In this document: in pieces, positions 1-8,343 of the stretch | Position numbering within the stretch: the stretch's first letter is position 1 | Layout: each line of letters starts with the position of its first letter | Assembly (NCBI GenBank): GCA_963815135.1 | Contig: CAWFFO010000007.1 | Coordinates: forward strand, 1-64,000 | DNA length: 64,000 nucleotides | Source of the DNA: CAIWTU01 sp963815135 | GTDB lineage: Bacteria; Desulfobacterota; Desulfuromonadia; Geobacterales; Geobacteraceae | Reading direction: 5' to 3' | Program-made: the position numbers and the translations under genes | The notes under the pieces: model-generated | What the model was told of the DNA's origin: nothing | The model's input: only the letters and a program-made list of their open reading frames with translations | Database searches by the model: none

Positions 1-69
1 AGGCGGTCTTGTCCGGGCGGTCCCGGGGGGTGTGCTCAGGAGCTCCAGAGCGGCGTTTGTCGCGCTCAA
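1..69 (-). pseudogene. 5' end of a second AMP-ligase gene copy (runs off window)
   Basis: Read on the minus strand, the first 69 bases match the start of the AMP-ligase gene at 8819. They share the TTG start, the upstream AGGGAGG ribosome-binding site and the first ten codons (LSATNAALEL). One G is then missing relative to the 8819 copy, which shifts the frame at about codon 11. Only 23 codons are visible, so I cannot tell whether the rest of this copy is functional. Its orientation is opposite to the complete copy, so the two ligase starts point away from each other across the palindrome. The frameshift could be a sequencing error. Confidence 0.5.
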
Positions 70-210
70 TGATCCTCCCTGCGAGTGGCCGTGGTGAAAC
101 AAATACACCAGTGCCCCGAGGTGAAATGAAGAGAAATTTGCTGTTCGAAGCAGATTTTGTACCACCGGAAATGAGCTTGTGTCAATGGATTTACGGGACT
201 TGTTCTGGGG
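1..210. repeat. Outer inverted repeat, left copy
   Basis: This stretch is the reverse complement of 8597-8885 with substitutions and small indels. The match is close over the ligase start (about 1-95) and weaker, roughly three quarters to four fifths identical by eye, over the ligase-upstream DNA. It ends abruptly near 210. With its partner it brackets the large palindrome, as expected if one inverted duplication once covered both blocks. Confidence 0.8.
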
Positions 211-233
211 TGATTTCTTCTACCTATATGTCT

Positions 234-491
234 TTAATGATCGACTACGACCTTGGTCTGCCGCACAGAATAGGACGGGTTGAAAAGCCCGGTTTTTTCC
301 TTGCCGTCCTGCCGCCTAACAACCGGTAACCCATCGAAAATAGCGGTCCACCGCCTGCATTCGGAGTTTTTATCGGAAAAATCAGCAACAATAATGCGGA
401 TAACACGCCCGTCGATCTCGGCCTGTTCTTCGGCTACATACCGATACACCCGGTCTACAACCTCAGAGTTCTCCAGGTCAAGAACCCGCAT
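234..491 (-). CDS. Small hypothetical protein
   Basis: An 85-residue reading frame starting MRVLDLENSEVVDR. I chose the ATG at 491 because GGAGGAAAG lies just upstream; a GTG at 521 overlapping the previous stop is also possible. It follows the exported-protein gene at 957-518 in the same direction with almost no gap, which suggests a two-gene unit. I see no signal peptide or known domain. The C-terminal part is of mixed composition and the gene may be a remnant. Confidence 0.35.
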   Translation of the reverse strand: MRVLDLENSEVVDRVYRYVAEEQAEIDGRVIRIIVADFSDKNSECRRWTAIFDGLPVVRRQDGKEKTGLFNPSYSVRQTKVVVDH

Positions 492-517
492 TCTTCTTTC
501 CTCCCCCGGAGCTAGTG

Positions 518-957
518 TCACTCAGGGTACTCCATATTTGTTACCTCATAGTTCATTGTCGAGAAAACCTTACGCTCCACCTTCTCCCCATCACGGATTA
601 TTATGGTGAACATGCCACTGTCAAGATCCCCCGTTATCTCTCGAAGATCCCCTCCTTTGTCAATTGTTTTGCGGTAACGTATTACCTTTCCGCCACGGAT
701 GCTTGCCGTCTCGGTGCTCTTGAGGGAGAGACGCCAAAAAACAAAAAGCCGACGCTCACATCGACATCGGCACGCAAATCGTTATCGGTGGCCGAACCGG
801 ACATCTTTGAGCTCACCGTGCCAATATTAGAGCCTAAACTGCGGATGACGTAGCCTGACGAAACCGCGCAATTGTCCCCATTCTCGACAGCGGAAGTACT
901 GCGACAGTCAAAGGAACAAAGAATCACGATCAGCACAGTAAGCAGAGCAAATTTCAT
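518..957 (-). pseudogene. Hypothetical exported protein, frameshifted
   Basis: The frame opens with MKFALLTVLIVILC, a short basic start plus hydrophobic core typical of a Sec or lipoprotein signal. A cysteine follows at about residue 18. The first frame is sensible to about residue 78 (VSVGFLFFGVSP). The reading then continues in another frame (SLKSTETASIRGGKVIRYR onward) to a TGA at 518-520, so a single-base shift lies near 720. Putting the two frames together gives about 145 residues. I do not recognise the family. The shift may be real decay or a sequence error. Confidence 0.4.
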
Positions 958-1434
958 GTATAGATCACCGTGCCGTTAACTGTTTCGATAGCACGAAACC
1001 CGCAATAATCGATACGAGCAGTAGTCCTGTAATGCAAAGTATCCTTCATATGCCCCCCATGTGCGTTTTTCCAAAGCTGCCATTCGCTCATTATCTCAGT
1101 CCTTGAATAATACCGTAATTCAGGGAGATTTAAACATTATCCCGTTGCGGCCATGCAAGCTTGATCTTTTTGCCCCTATTACACCACTATTCCAGAATTT
1201 TATTGGTGCTTTATTGCGTAACTTTCATTGAAAATCATCGAAAGTGTGTAAAAATAAATCAATGCTTTAATGCTGATAATAAAGAGCGGTGCGACATGGA
1301 TGGGAAGGCCATAACGCGATTGCTACTTGCGGCTGTACTCCCAGAATGTATCGTGCCTTTCAGGGCGAAGGTGATCATTCACGACCTGTCTCTGGCACGT
1401 TGTTACTAATTTTATTCAACAATGAGGTGAATCC
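958..1434. other. Intergenic, no gene seen
   Basis: About 480 bases separate the minus-strand exported-protein gene from the plus-strand radical-SAM gene. Promoters for both directions probably lie here, but I cannot place -35/-10 boxes with confidence. A short open frame at 1161-1409 has no ribosome-binding site or recognisable protein and I do not call it. The segment is AT-richer than its neighbours. Confidence 0.5.
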
Positions 1435-2850
1435 ATGGCACGAACCCGTCGCATCCATTTGATCAATCCGCGAGCCGACACGTTCGCCACCAGGCCTTTA
1501 TTTTTCGGCAAGGCGCTGTATTCTCCGGTTGCCGGGCTTCTCGCCGTTGCCGCATTGATTCCGGAAAATGACTACGAAATTATTCTCACGGACGAGAATA
1601 TAGAACCCATCGATTTCGATCTGGAAGTCGATATGGTCGGCATATCCGCCATGACCTCCTATGTGCGACGCGGTTATCAGATCGCCGATAGCTTTCGGGC
1701 CCGTGGCGTTCCGGTGCTTATGGGCGGCGTGCATGCTAGTTACATGCCTCATGAAGCGCTGTCGCATGCCGATGCCGTGGTGGTTGGTGAAGCCGAACTG
1801 ATCATGGACAAGGTGCTTGACGACCTTGATAAAGGTCAACTGAAGGGTATTTACAAGGCTGAAAATCTTCATTCGATGATCGGGTTGCCGACGCCAAGGC
1901 AAGGCTTGCTGAAGAGTAACCGTTACATCAATAAAGGCTTCGTGCAAACCTCGCGCGGTTGCGCTCATGGCTGTACTTTTTGCGCCGAGCCTACGATGTA
2001 TGGCCTTAGTTTTCGCTACCGACCCATCGAAGACATCATTAGGGAGATCGAGCACATTGAAGAGCGGGTGATCCTGCTGAACGACGCGGACTTTTTCGGC
2101 TCGCCGAAACGGGCCATGCAGGTCATGCAGGCTTTTAAGGGGCGCGGGCTGAAATGGCAGGCGGCAGTAAACAGCCGCGATGCGCACGATGAACGCTTGT
2201 TGGAACTGGCGGCGGAAAGCGGTTGCTTTATGCTGTCCATCGGCTTCGAGTCCATCTCCAGACAAACCCTGCGCAATGTTCACAAGTATCAGAACGATCC
2301 GGATGCTTATGGCAGTCTGGTTGAAAAGCTGCACCAATACGGGATCATGGCGCTCGGGTTGTTTATGTTCGGCTTTGAAGGCGACGAACCGTCGGTGTTC
2401 GACGAAACCTTAAAATTCAATATTGAAGCAAAATTCGATATGTGCGGCTATTCCTTGTTAACGCCGTACCCCGGCACGATCCTCTGGTTTGAGATGTTGC
2501 AACGTAAGCAAATAGTCTCTTTCGATTGGGATAAGTACGATCAATCCCATATCGTTTTTAAGCCGGCCGGTCTTTCGGCTGAGCAGTTCTATCAAGGGTA
2601 TTTGAACAGCTATGACGGATTTTATACGGCTTCTTCGATGCTGCGCCGCTTTCCATGGGATGGCTCGCGGAACCCGGCAAACTGGGCTATCTATAATGCC
2701 TTCTTCCGGAAAGGCGGCATTGTAACCCGTGACCGCCAACAACTTATCGCCATGCCGACGCCCGAGCCGGAATTTGCTGCCATACCCCCGCTGCTTCCGC
2801 AAAAAGAGGCATGGAGAGAATTGGTGATGACGGCGACCGAGTCAAGATAG
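1435..2850 (+). CDS. B12-binding-domain radical SAM protein
   Basis: A 471-residue protein. The N-terminal 150 residues look like a cobalamin-binding Rossmann domain (VDMVGISAMTSYVRR and LMGGVHASYMP segments). A radical-SAM core follows, with the cluster motif CAHGCTFC near residue 180 and an FESIS segment near 262. The C-terminal part, including SHIVFKPAGLS, resembles the BchE/DUF4070-type tail. Such enzymes use a 4Fe-4S cluster, S-adenosylmethionine and often cobalamin for methylations or cyclisations; the substrate cannot be told from sequence. The start follows AATGAGGTG. It is a relative of the enzyme at 46779-48173. The gene lies in the segment present only on the left side of the palindrome, so it may have been inserted there or lost from the right side. 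Confidence 0.85.
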   Translation: MARTRRIHLINPRADTFATRPLFFGKALYSPVAGLLAVAALIPENDYEIILTDENIEPIDFDLEVDMVGISAMTSYVRRGYQIADSFRARGVPVLMGGVHASYMPHEALSHADAVVVGEAELIMDKVLDDLDKGQLKGIYKAENLHSMIGLPTPRQGLLKSNRYINKGFVQTSRGCAHGCTFCAEPTMYGLSFRYRPIEDIIREIEHIEERVILLNDADFFGSPKRAMQVMQAFKGRGLKWQAAVNSRDAHDERLLELAAESGCFMLSIGFESISRQTLRNVHKYQNDPDAYGSLVEKLHQYGIMALGLFMFGFEGDEPSVFDETLKFNIEAKFDMCGYSLLTPYPGTILWFEMLQRKQIVSFDWDKYDQSHIVFKPAGLSAEQFYQGYLNSYDGFYTASSMLRRFPWDGSRNPANWAIYNAFFRKGGIVTRDRQQLIAMPTPEPEFAAIPPLLPQKEAWRELVMTATESR

Positions 2851-2966
2851 TCCGTCCCTGTTGGCCGTTGAGATCATTAACCTGGCTACGGGCGACTCAT
2901 GCTGATGGTCAGTCCTCGTGCCATTTTGCCCAATATTTTCAGGTCATTTCTCATGCAAAATTACCT

Positions 2967-3593
2967 TCAACTATTGCCATTCGGCCCTGGCCCTTTTATG
3001 TCCCCCTTGATGAAGTAGCGCCATTCCTGTTCTGCCGCTTCACCGGCATAATCGATATTTACCCTGGGGGATGTGGAAATCTGCTCAGGTGGAACGGCTA
3101 TTCCTTCCCGAACATAGAGGGTATCGCCGCCGAGGTCCTCTCCGTAGAGACTGCCATCGATAGCCAGAGCCTGGCAGAGTTTTCCCGGTCCCCCGGCAAG
3201 ATCTGCCGGGCGTTTCCCTGAGGCTCCGCGCCGTTGTCTCATCAGGTTGATTCCCGTAACCGGTTTCAGCGCCCGGATAAGTACCGCTTCGGGGACTCCC
3301 CGTTCCCGTGTTGTCAGGTTTAGGCACCAGTACATCCCGTAAATGAGGTAGGTGTAGGCCCGGCCCCCCTCCTCATACATGATGGCGGTTCGACGGCTGG
3401 CCCTGCCACCATAGGCATGGCTGGCACGGTCATCGATCCCCAGGTAGGCTTCGGTTTCGACAATGATGCCCGTCGCTATCCCTTCGGGACTTATCCTCAC
3501 CAGTTCCTTGCCGAGAAGACCCCGAGCCACCTCTCTGGTGTCACGAAGATAGAATTCCTGCGGCAGTTTCTTTTCTACTATGTGTGGCGGCAT
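2967..3593 (-). CDS. mpg: 3-methyladenine DNA glycosylase (AAG/MPG family), left copy
   Basis: A 208-residue protein starting MPPHIVEKKLP, the full length for the alkyladenine DNA glycosylase family. These enzymes flip out and excise alkylated purines such as 3-methyladenine in base-excision repair. Conserved family segments are LARGLLGKEL-like near residue 25, VETEAYLGIDDRASHAYGG near 48 (including the catalytic-region Glu) and AYTYLIYGMYWCLN near 80. The start at 3593 was chosen because it matches the start of the copy at 7717. The two copies differ at about nine residues and both are intact, so both may be functional. It lies at the outer end of the left palindrome arm. Confidence 0.9.
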   Translation of the reverse strand: MPPHIVEKKLPQEFYLRDTREVARGLLGKELVRISPEGIATGIIVETEAYLGIDDRASHAYGGRASRRTAIMYEEGGRAYTYLIYGMYWCLNLTTRERGVPEAVLIRALKPVTGINLMRQRRGASGKRPADLAGGPGKLCQALAIDGSLYGEDLGGDTLYVREGIAVPPEQISTSPRVNIDYAGEAAEQEWRYFIKGDIKGPGPNGNS

Positions 3594-3852
3594 GCTGTGT
3601 TTTCCTTGGGTCCAAAGGCTCCGGCGTTTCCGATCCATTCGTCCAACCACAGGTCGCTCGTAGTTGACCAGATCTGTTCAACCTCCAATCGCGTTATCAG
3701 GTTCTCCCCAAAATTTAACAAAACTCTCCTGGCAATCATTCGAGATACTCGAAAATAACACCCATAAAGTCAGAGCACTGCCAATGACTAACCGGCAAAG
3801 CGGCGATACTCCTTCCGCTGGAGCCGGTTGTTCGCTGATTGCCGCAATTCGA

Positions 3853-4238
3853 CTATTTCCACTGTCGGAGTTCAATAATGAGCCCATCGGGATCTCTTAT
3901 CTCTCCGCGGAATGAGTCGCCCAAGTCCATCGGCCCCCAGGCTACAGCTATTCCTTTGTCCTTCAGGTAATCTACTGCCTTCGCCATATCCACCACTTCA
4001 AGCGCAATGCCCCTGTAACCTACCTCCCAGGGGATTTCAGATTTTGGTTTTGGATTATCTATGAAATAATTTCGATGACCGTGTCGCCCAGTTCAAGATA
4101 AATAACCTCTCTCATCGGAGGCATCTTTACTTCATTTCGGCTTCGAATTCTAAAACCGAAAATTTTAACATAGAAGTCAACGGTCTTTTCCGGATCACTC
4201 GGAACAATTTCTACGTGGTCGATTCTTTTGAACATCAT
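3853..4238 (-). pseudogene. VOC/glyoxalase-fold protein, frameshifted left copy
   Basis: The start (MMFKRIDHVEIVPSDPEKTV) follows a GGAG ribosome-binding site and the end reads GEIRDPDGLIIELRQWK. Both are typical of a 128-residue vicinal-oxygen-chelate protein (lactoylglutathione lyase/bleomycin-resistance fold). A missing base near 4062 creates an in-frame TAG directly after DTVIEIIS. The partner at 7071 has different lesions, so the intact ancestor can be rebuilt from the two copies. Function beyond the fold is unknown. Either both copies are decaying independently or single-base sequence errors affect each. Confidence 0.75.
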
Positions 4239-4365
4239 TACAGCTCCTTTCCTGCGTGGCATGCGTCCAAGTTTCACCAAGGTGTTACATGGTGAGCTCG
4301 AACTTCCAGTTAACAGGGCCTGTGTTGTTTTAGGGTCCTGCCAAACGTTTGGTAATGAGTTTTTA

Positions 4366-4569
4366 TTATTTGCTTTTCTTTCTTCTTTCCGTAATGCTTT
4401 CTCCACCGATTCCCCAACTATCTGTATCAACCTCTTCAATTACAACAACTGTTGTCTCTGGATTTTTGCCAAGTACATTTTTCAATAATTCAGTTGCTCC
4501 TTCTATTAATGCAGCTTTCTTTTCAGGAGTAACATTTTCATTTGTAATTTTGATAGTAACAAGTGGCAT
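4366..4569 (-). CDS. 4-oxalocrotonate tautomerase-like protein, left copy
   Basis: A 67-residue protein beginning MPLVTIKITNENVTPEKK. After removal of Met, Pro1 would be the general base of the tautomerase superfamily, whose small members form hexamers. The centre reads KNPETTVVVIEEVDTDSWG and is followed by GIGGE, as in the family. It differs from the right copy at two positions (E24 for K, S66 for G). The ribosome-binding site AAGGAGAT lies just upstream. Substrate is unknown; many such proteins isomerise unsaturated keto acids. A third homologue is at 42781. Confidence 0.9.
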   Translation of the reverse strand: MPLVTIKITNENVTPEKKAALIEGATELLKNVLGKNPETTVVVIEEVDTDSWGIGGESITERRKKSK

Positions 4570-4882
4570 TATTGGATCTCCTTTTTGGGAAGTTGGATTT
4601 TGGATAACTGTTTAATTTTTATTATAATTACTATTTTTTGGACTTCAAAACCTAATTTATACTAGCCCGCCCAGGATAAACAATTAGTCTGGCTTTTTAG
4701 AGGGAAACAAAGTTACTTCGAAGGGAATGATTTACTTTGCACCTCTTCGGAAATCTGTTTGCCCCGCACCCTGAGCCGTACCCATTTCCATCGTGCATCG
4801 ACCGATGCCAGGCCAATGTACGACATGAGGTGAGGGCATAGGATAACGCGAGCGGTCGGTCGAATGCTGGCGAGTGTTGGAT

Positions 4883-4917
4883 AATAAAAAGGGGTGCCCC
4901 CCGGGCAAGGGCACCCC
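4883..4917 (-). terminator. Rho-independent terminator after PAS-like gene, left arm
   Basis: GGGGTGCCC (4891-4899) pairs with GGGCACCCC (4909-4917). Read on the minus strand, the stem is followed by a run of T from 4890 downward. It lies about 115 bases beyond the stop of the PAS-like gene and matches the terminator in the right arm. Confidence 0.85.
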
Positions 4918-5032
4918 GGTTCGGGAAAACGCTGAATGTAAGCATGGAAATGGAGGCGTTTCCCAGGAGAATGCTGGTGATACGTTCCCTTCGACTAGTC
5001 CGTGTCGAGTAAGACTTTTCCAGATATTGTGG

Positions 5033-5410
5033 CTAACACCCGCAGGTTTTTGCAGGGAACAGGCGTTCAGCCGCATACTCGGTGATGTCATCGATGAAAT
5101 GCAAGAAGAGGTCTTTTGAACCCGCCAGCGGAATCCAATTCACGTCCCCGACTATACCCGCGTGCTCTAAGTAAGTGACCGCGCGCACCGCTGCCCCCTC
5201 CTGCAGAGCCTTGTCCGCAGCGCAACCTTCGTGTTGCTTTTTCTCTCCGAGGTCGATGCATCTCACTCCAACGGGATAACCAGCAGCCTCGCCTGCCTTG
5301 TTGACTCCGAGGATCGTCCTGTCCTTGTGCACCAACATGACCGGTGCCGGGTAGTTGTCCCAGAAAAGGTGAAAGTTTTTGCTGATTTCTTCGCTGATTT
5401 TGCTGTTCAT
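5033..5410 (-). CDS. PAS-fold-like small sensor protein, left copy
   Basis: A 125-residue protein starting MNSKISEEISKNFHLFWDN. The segment YPAPVMLVHKDRTILGVNKAG looks like the first strands of a PAS domain, and the central Cys residues (RCIDLG, HEGCAAD) could hold a ligand. It has no output domain, so it would act as a stand-alone sensor or partner. The sequence is identical to the right copy up to DDITEYAA near residue 109. One base fewer then gives the ending ERLFPAKTCGC instead of a longer tail. Ribosome-binding site AAGGAGAAT. Which C-terminus is native is not clear; the short one closes soon after the domain. Confidence 0.65.
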   Translation of the reverse strand: MNSKISEEISKNFHLFWDNYPAPVMLVHKDRTILGVNKAGEAAGYPVGVRCIDLGEKKQHEGCAADKALQEGAAVRAVTYLEHAGIVGDVNWIPLAGSKDLFLHFIDDITEYAAERLFPAKTCGC

Positions 5411-5432
5411 GTCTTATTCTCCTTGTGATTAT

Positions 5433-5642
5433 ACTGCTACTTGTGGTTACAATGAGCAGGTCTTCGTAGAATGCGCCGAATTTTTTTTCGGGATGCCGGA
5501 TATGGATTTCCACCATCCAGATATTGGCTGAGGGGAGAAACGCGATTTCGTGCAATGGTCCTTCATAGTGTTCGGCACTGGAATAGTCTCCCAAGCGATG
5601 TCCGCCCAGATCGAGATTCAGCTCCCACCCCAGATCTTTTGC
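5433..5642 (-). pseudogene. 3' end of a gene cut at the palindrome centre (left copy)
   Basis: From the loop outward one frame reads KDLGWELNLDLGGHRLGDY and on through EIAFLPSANIWMVEIHI to EDLLI. It is clearly coding and lies directly upstream of the PAS-like gene, so the two were probably in one operon. The 5' part of the gene is absent because the sequence turns back on itself at 5643-5653. In this arm the stop seen in the other copy is lost and the frame runs on. I do not recognise the family. The palindrome therefore formed inside a gene. Confidence 0.6.
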
Positions 5643-5653
5643 TCATTTTCTGT
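5643..5653. other. Palindrome loop / turn-round point
   Basis: The bases tcattttctgt separate the two arms; the flanking agatcttttgc and gcaaaagatct pair perfectly. This is the point at which an inverted duplication, or a fold-back artefact of sequencing or amplification, was made. Confidence 0.95.
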
Positions 5654-5849
5654 GCAAAAGATCTGGGGTGGGAGCTGAATCTCTTTGTGGGCGGACATCG
5701 CTTTGGGAGACTATTCCAGTGCCGAACATTATGAAGGACCATGCACGGAAATCGCGTTTCTCCCCTCAGCCAATATCTGGATGGTGGAAATCCATATCCG
5801 GCATCCCGAAAAAAAATTCGGCGCATTCTACGAAGACCTGCTTATTTAG
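5654..5849 (+). pseudogene. 3' end of a gene cut at the palindrome centre (right copy)
   Basis: The mirror of 5433-5642. It reads KDLGWELNL, then an extra T near 5703 shifts the frame. The C-terminal segment (LPSANIWMVEIHIRHPEKK) is recovered in another frame and closes at a TAG at 5847-5849, about 40 bases before the PAS-like gene. The 5' part is absent as in the left copy. Confidence 0.6.
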
Positions 5850-5888
5850 CAACCACAAGTAGCAGTATAATCACAAGGAGAATAAGAC

Positions 5889-6305
5889 ATGAACAGCAAA
5901 ATCAGCGAAGAAATCAGCAAAAACTTTCACCTTTTCTGGGACAACTACCCGGCACCGGTCATGTTGGTGCACAAGGACAGGACGATCCTCGGAGTCAACA
6001 AGGCAGGCGAGGCTGCTGGTTATCCCGTTGGAGTGAGATGCATCGACCTCGGAGAGAAAAAGCAACACGAAGGTTGCGCTGCGGACAAGGCTCTGCAGGA
6101 GGGGGCAGCGGTGCGCGCGGTCACTTACTTAGAGCACGCGGGTATAGTCGGGGACGTGAATTGGATTCCGCTGGCGGGTTCAAAAGACCTCTTCTTGCAT
6201 TTCATCGATGACATCACCGAGTATGCGGCTGGAACGCCTGTTCCCTGCAAAAACCTGCGGGTGTTAGCCACAATATCTGGAAAAGTCTTACTCGACACGG
6301 ACTAG
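5889..6305 (+). CDS. PAS-fold-like small sensor protein, right copy
   Basis: The first 109 residues are the same as in the left copy. One extra G in this arm (near 6230) then gives the longer tail GTPVPCKNLRVLATISGKV, for 138 residues. Ribosome-binding site AAGGAGAAT six bases before ATG. It sits about 40 bases after the truncated gene and is followed by a strong terminator, so it closes an operon whose start is missing. The single-base difference at the 3' end may be a true variant or an error. Confidence 0.65.
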   Translation: MNSKISEEISKNFHLFWDNYPAPVMLVHKDRTILGVNKAGEAAGYPVGVRCIDLGEKKQHEGCAADKALQEGAAVRAVTYLEHAGIVGDVNWIPLAGSKDLFLHFIDDITEYAAGTPVPCKNLRVLATISGKVLLDTD

Positions 6306-6382
6306 TCGAAGGGAACGTATCACCAGCATTCTCCTGGGAAACGCCTCCATTCCCATGCTTACATTCAGCGTTTTCCCGAACC

Positions 6383-6415
6383 GGGGTGCCCTTGCCCGGG
6401 GGGCACCCCTTTTTA
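6383..6415 (+). terminator. Rho-independent terminator, right arm
   Basis: GGGGTGCCC (6383-6391) pairs with GGGCACCCC (6401-6409), followed by TTTTTATTAT. It ends the PAS-like gene transcript and mirrors 4883-4917. Confidence 0.9.
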
Positions 6416-6740
6416 TTATCCAACACTCGCCAGCATTCGATCCGACAGCTCGCGTTTATCCTATGCCCTCACCTCATGTCGTGCATTGGCCTGGCATCGG
6501 TCAATGCACGATGGAAATGGGTACGGCTCAGGGTGCCGGGCAAACAGAATTTCCGAAGAGGTGCAAAGTCAAATCATTCCCTTCGAAGTAACTTTGTTTC
6601 CCTAACCGTCTAAAAAGCCAGACTAATTGTTTATCCTGGGCGGGCTAGTATAAATTAGGTTTTGAAGTCCAAAAAATAGTAATTATAATAAAAATTAAAC
6701 AGTTATCCAAAATCCAACTTCCCAAAAAGGAGATCCAATA

Positions 6741-6944
6741 ATGCCACTTGTTACTATCAAAATTACAAATGAAAATGTTACTCCTGAAAAGAAAGCTGCA
6801 TTAATAAAAGGAGCAACTGAATTATTGAAAAATGTACTTGGCAAAAATCCAGAGACAACAGTTGTTGTAATTGAAGAGGTTGATACAGATAGTTGGGGAA
6901 TCGGTGGAGAAAGCATTACGGAAAGAAGAAAGAAAGGCAAATAA
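6741..6944 (+). CDS. 4-oxalocrotonate tautomerase-like protein, right copy
   Basis: 67 residues, MPLVTIKITNENVTPEKK, with Pro1 preserved as the presumed catalytic base. It has K24 and G66 where the left copy has E and S. Ribosome-binding site AAGGAGAT. It lies between the terminator of the PAS-like gene and the broken VOC gene on the same strand; about 430 bases of largely AT-rich DNA upstream probably contain its promoter. Confidence 0.9.
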   Translation: MPLVTIKITNENVTPEKKAALIKGATELLKNVLGKNPETTVVVIEEVDTDSWGIGGESITERRKKGK

Positions 6945-7070
6945 TAAAAACTCATTACCAAGCGTTTCGCAGGACCCTAAAACAGCGCAGGCCCGTTAAC
7001 TAGAAGTTCGAGCTCACCATGTAACACCTTGGTGAAACTTGGACGCATGCCACGCAGGAAAGGAGCTGTA

Positions 7071-7457
7071 ATGATGTTCAAAAGAATCGACCACGTAGAA
7101 ATTGTTCCGAGGTGATCCGGAAAAGACCGTTGACTTCTATGTTAAAATTCTCGGTTTTAGAATTCGAAGCCGAAATGAAGTAAAGATGCCTCCGATGAGA
7201 GAGGTCATTTATCTTGAACTGGGCGACACGGTCATCGAAATTATTTCCGTAGATAATCCAAAGCCAAAATCCGAAGTGCCCTGGGAGGTGGGTTACAGGG
7301 GCATTGCGCTTGAAGTGGAGGATATGGCGAAGGCAGTAGATTACCTGAAGGACAAAGGAATAGCTATAGCCTGGGGGCCGATGGACTTGGGCGACTCATT
7401 CCGCGGAGAGATAGAGATCCCGATGGGCTCATTATTGAACTCCGACAGTGGAAATAG
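7071..7457 (+). pseudogene. VOC/glyoxalase-fold protein, frameshifted right copy
   Basis: The gene spans 387 bases, the length of an intact 128-residue VOC protein. It has an extra G near 7112 (ttccgaggtgatcc against ttccgagtgatcc in the left arm) and a missing A near 7413, where the left arm correctly encodes GEIRDPDG. Between these the frame is open (DTVIEIISVDNPKPK and EVGYRGIALEVEDM). The lesions are at different sites from those of the left copy. Confidence 0.75.
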
Positions 7458-7716
7458 CCGTATTGCGGCAATCAGCGAACAACCGGCTCCAGCGGACGGA
7501 GTATCGCCGTTTTGCCGGTTAGTCATTGGCAGTGCTCTGACTTTATGGGTGTTAGTTTCGTGTATCTCGAATGATTGCCATGAGAGTTTTGTTAAATTTT
7601 GGGGAGAAACTGATAACGCGATTGGAGGTTGAACAGATCTGGTCCACTAAGAGCGACCTGTGGTTGGACGAATGGATCGGAAACGCCGGAGCCTTTGAAC
7701 CCAAGGGAGACACAGC

Positions 7717-8343
7717 ATGCCGCCACAGATAGTAGAAAAGAAACTGCCGCGGGAATTCTATTTTCGTGACACCAGAGAGGTGGCACGGGGTCTTCTCGGC
7801 AAGGAACTGGTGCGGGTAAGTCCCGAAGGGATTGCGACGGGCATCATTGTCGAAACCGAAGCCTACCTGGGGATCGATGACCGTGCCAGCCATGCCTATG
7901 GTGGCAGGGCCAGCCGTCGAACCGCCATCATGTATGAGGAGGGGGGCCGGGCCTACACCTACCTCATTTACGGGATGTACTGGTGCCTCAACCTGACCAC
8001 ACGGGAACGGGGAGTCCCCGAAGCGGTACTTATCCGGGCGCTGGAACCGGTTACTGGGATCGACTTGATGAGACAACGGCGCGGGACCTCAGGGAAACGC
8101 CCTGCAGATCTTGCCGGGGGACCGGGAAAACTCTGCCGGGCACTGGCTATCGACGGCAGTCTCTACGGAGAGGACCTCGGCGGCGATACCCTCTATGTTC
8201 GGGAAGGAATTGCCGTTCCGCCGGAGCAGATTTCCACATCCCCCAGGGTAAATATCGATTATGCCGGTGAAGCGGCAGAACAGGAATGGCGCTACTTCAT
8301 CAAGGGGGCCATAAAAGGGCCAGGGCCGAATGGCAATAGTTGA
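7717..8343 (+). CDS. mpg: 3-methyladenine DNA glycosylase (AAG/MPG family), right copy
   Basis: 208 residues starting MPPQIVEKKLPREFYF, intact and of full family length. It has the conserved VETEAYLGIDDRASHAYGG and AYTYLIYGMYWCLN segments of alkyladenine DNA glycosylases, which remove alkylated purines. Differences from the left copy are about nine substitutions (for example H4Q, Q12R, L16F, I34V, K115E), with no indels. This suggests real divergence under selection rather than random sequencing error. It is the last gene of the right palindrome arm. Confidence 0.9.
   Translation: MPPQIVEKKLPREFYFRDTREVARGLLGKELVRVSPEGIATGIIVETEAYLGIDDRASHAYGGRASRRTAIMYEEGGRAYTYLIYGMYWCLNLTTRERGVPEAVLIRALEPVTGIDLMRQRRGTSGKRPADLAGGPGKLCRALAIDGSLYGEDLGGDTLYVREGIAVPPEQISTSPRVNIDYAGEAAEQEWRYFIKGAIKGPGPNGNS

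Larger units (their letters stand above)
2921..5642. repeat. Palindrome, left arm
   Basis: This is the reverse complement of 5654-8389, separated from it by 11 nt (5643-5653). Genes in this arm are on the minus strand. Divergence is a few percent and uneven. The PAS-like gene is essentially identical between arms over its first 330 bases. The glycosylase gene differs by substitutions only, about half of them silent where I compared base by base. The non-coding DNA and the VOC gene carry indels. The outer boundary is near 2921, where the match stops at the sequence gccattttgcc. Confidence 0.95.

Noticed and set aside
1161..1409. 82-codon frame upstream of the radical-SAM gene
   Set aside because: No ribosome-binding site, no recognisable protein and promoter-like AT-rich sequence.
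1393..1410. Sigma-54 promoter TGGCACGTTGTTAC before the radical-SAM gene
   Set aside because: The TGGCAC part fits but the TTGC element at the required spacing is missing.
1498..2337. 279-codon minus-strand frame opposite the radical-SAM gene
   Set aside because: No ribosome-binding site or protein motif; it is the shadow of a well-supported gene.
5741..6211. Long open frame MHGNRVSPLSQYLD... across the PAS-like gene
   Set aside because: It overlaps the PAS-like gene in another frame, is mirrored in the other arm, and the amino-acid changes between arms favour the PAS-like frame.
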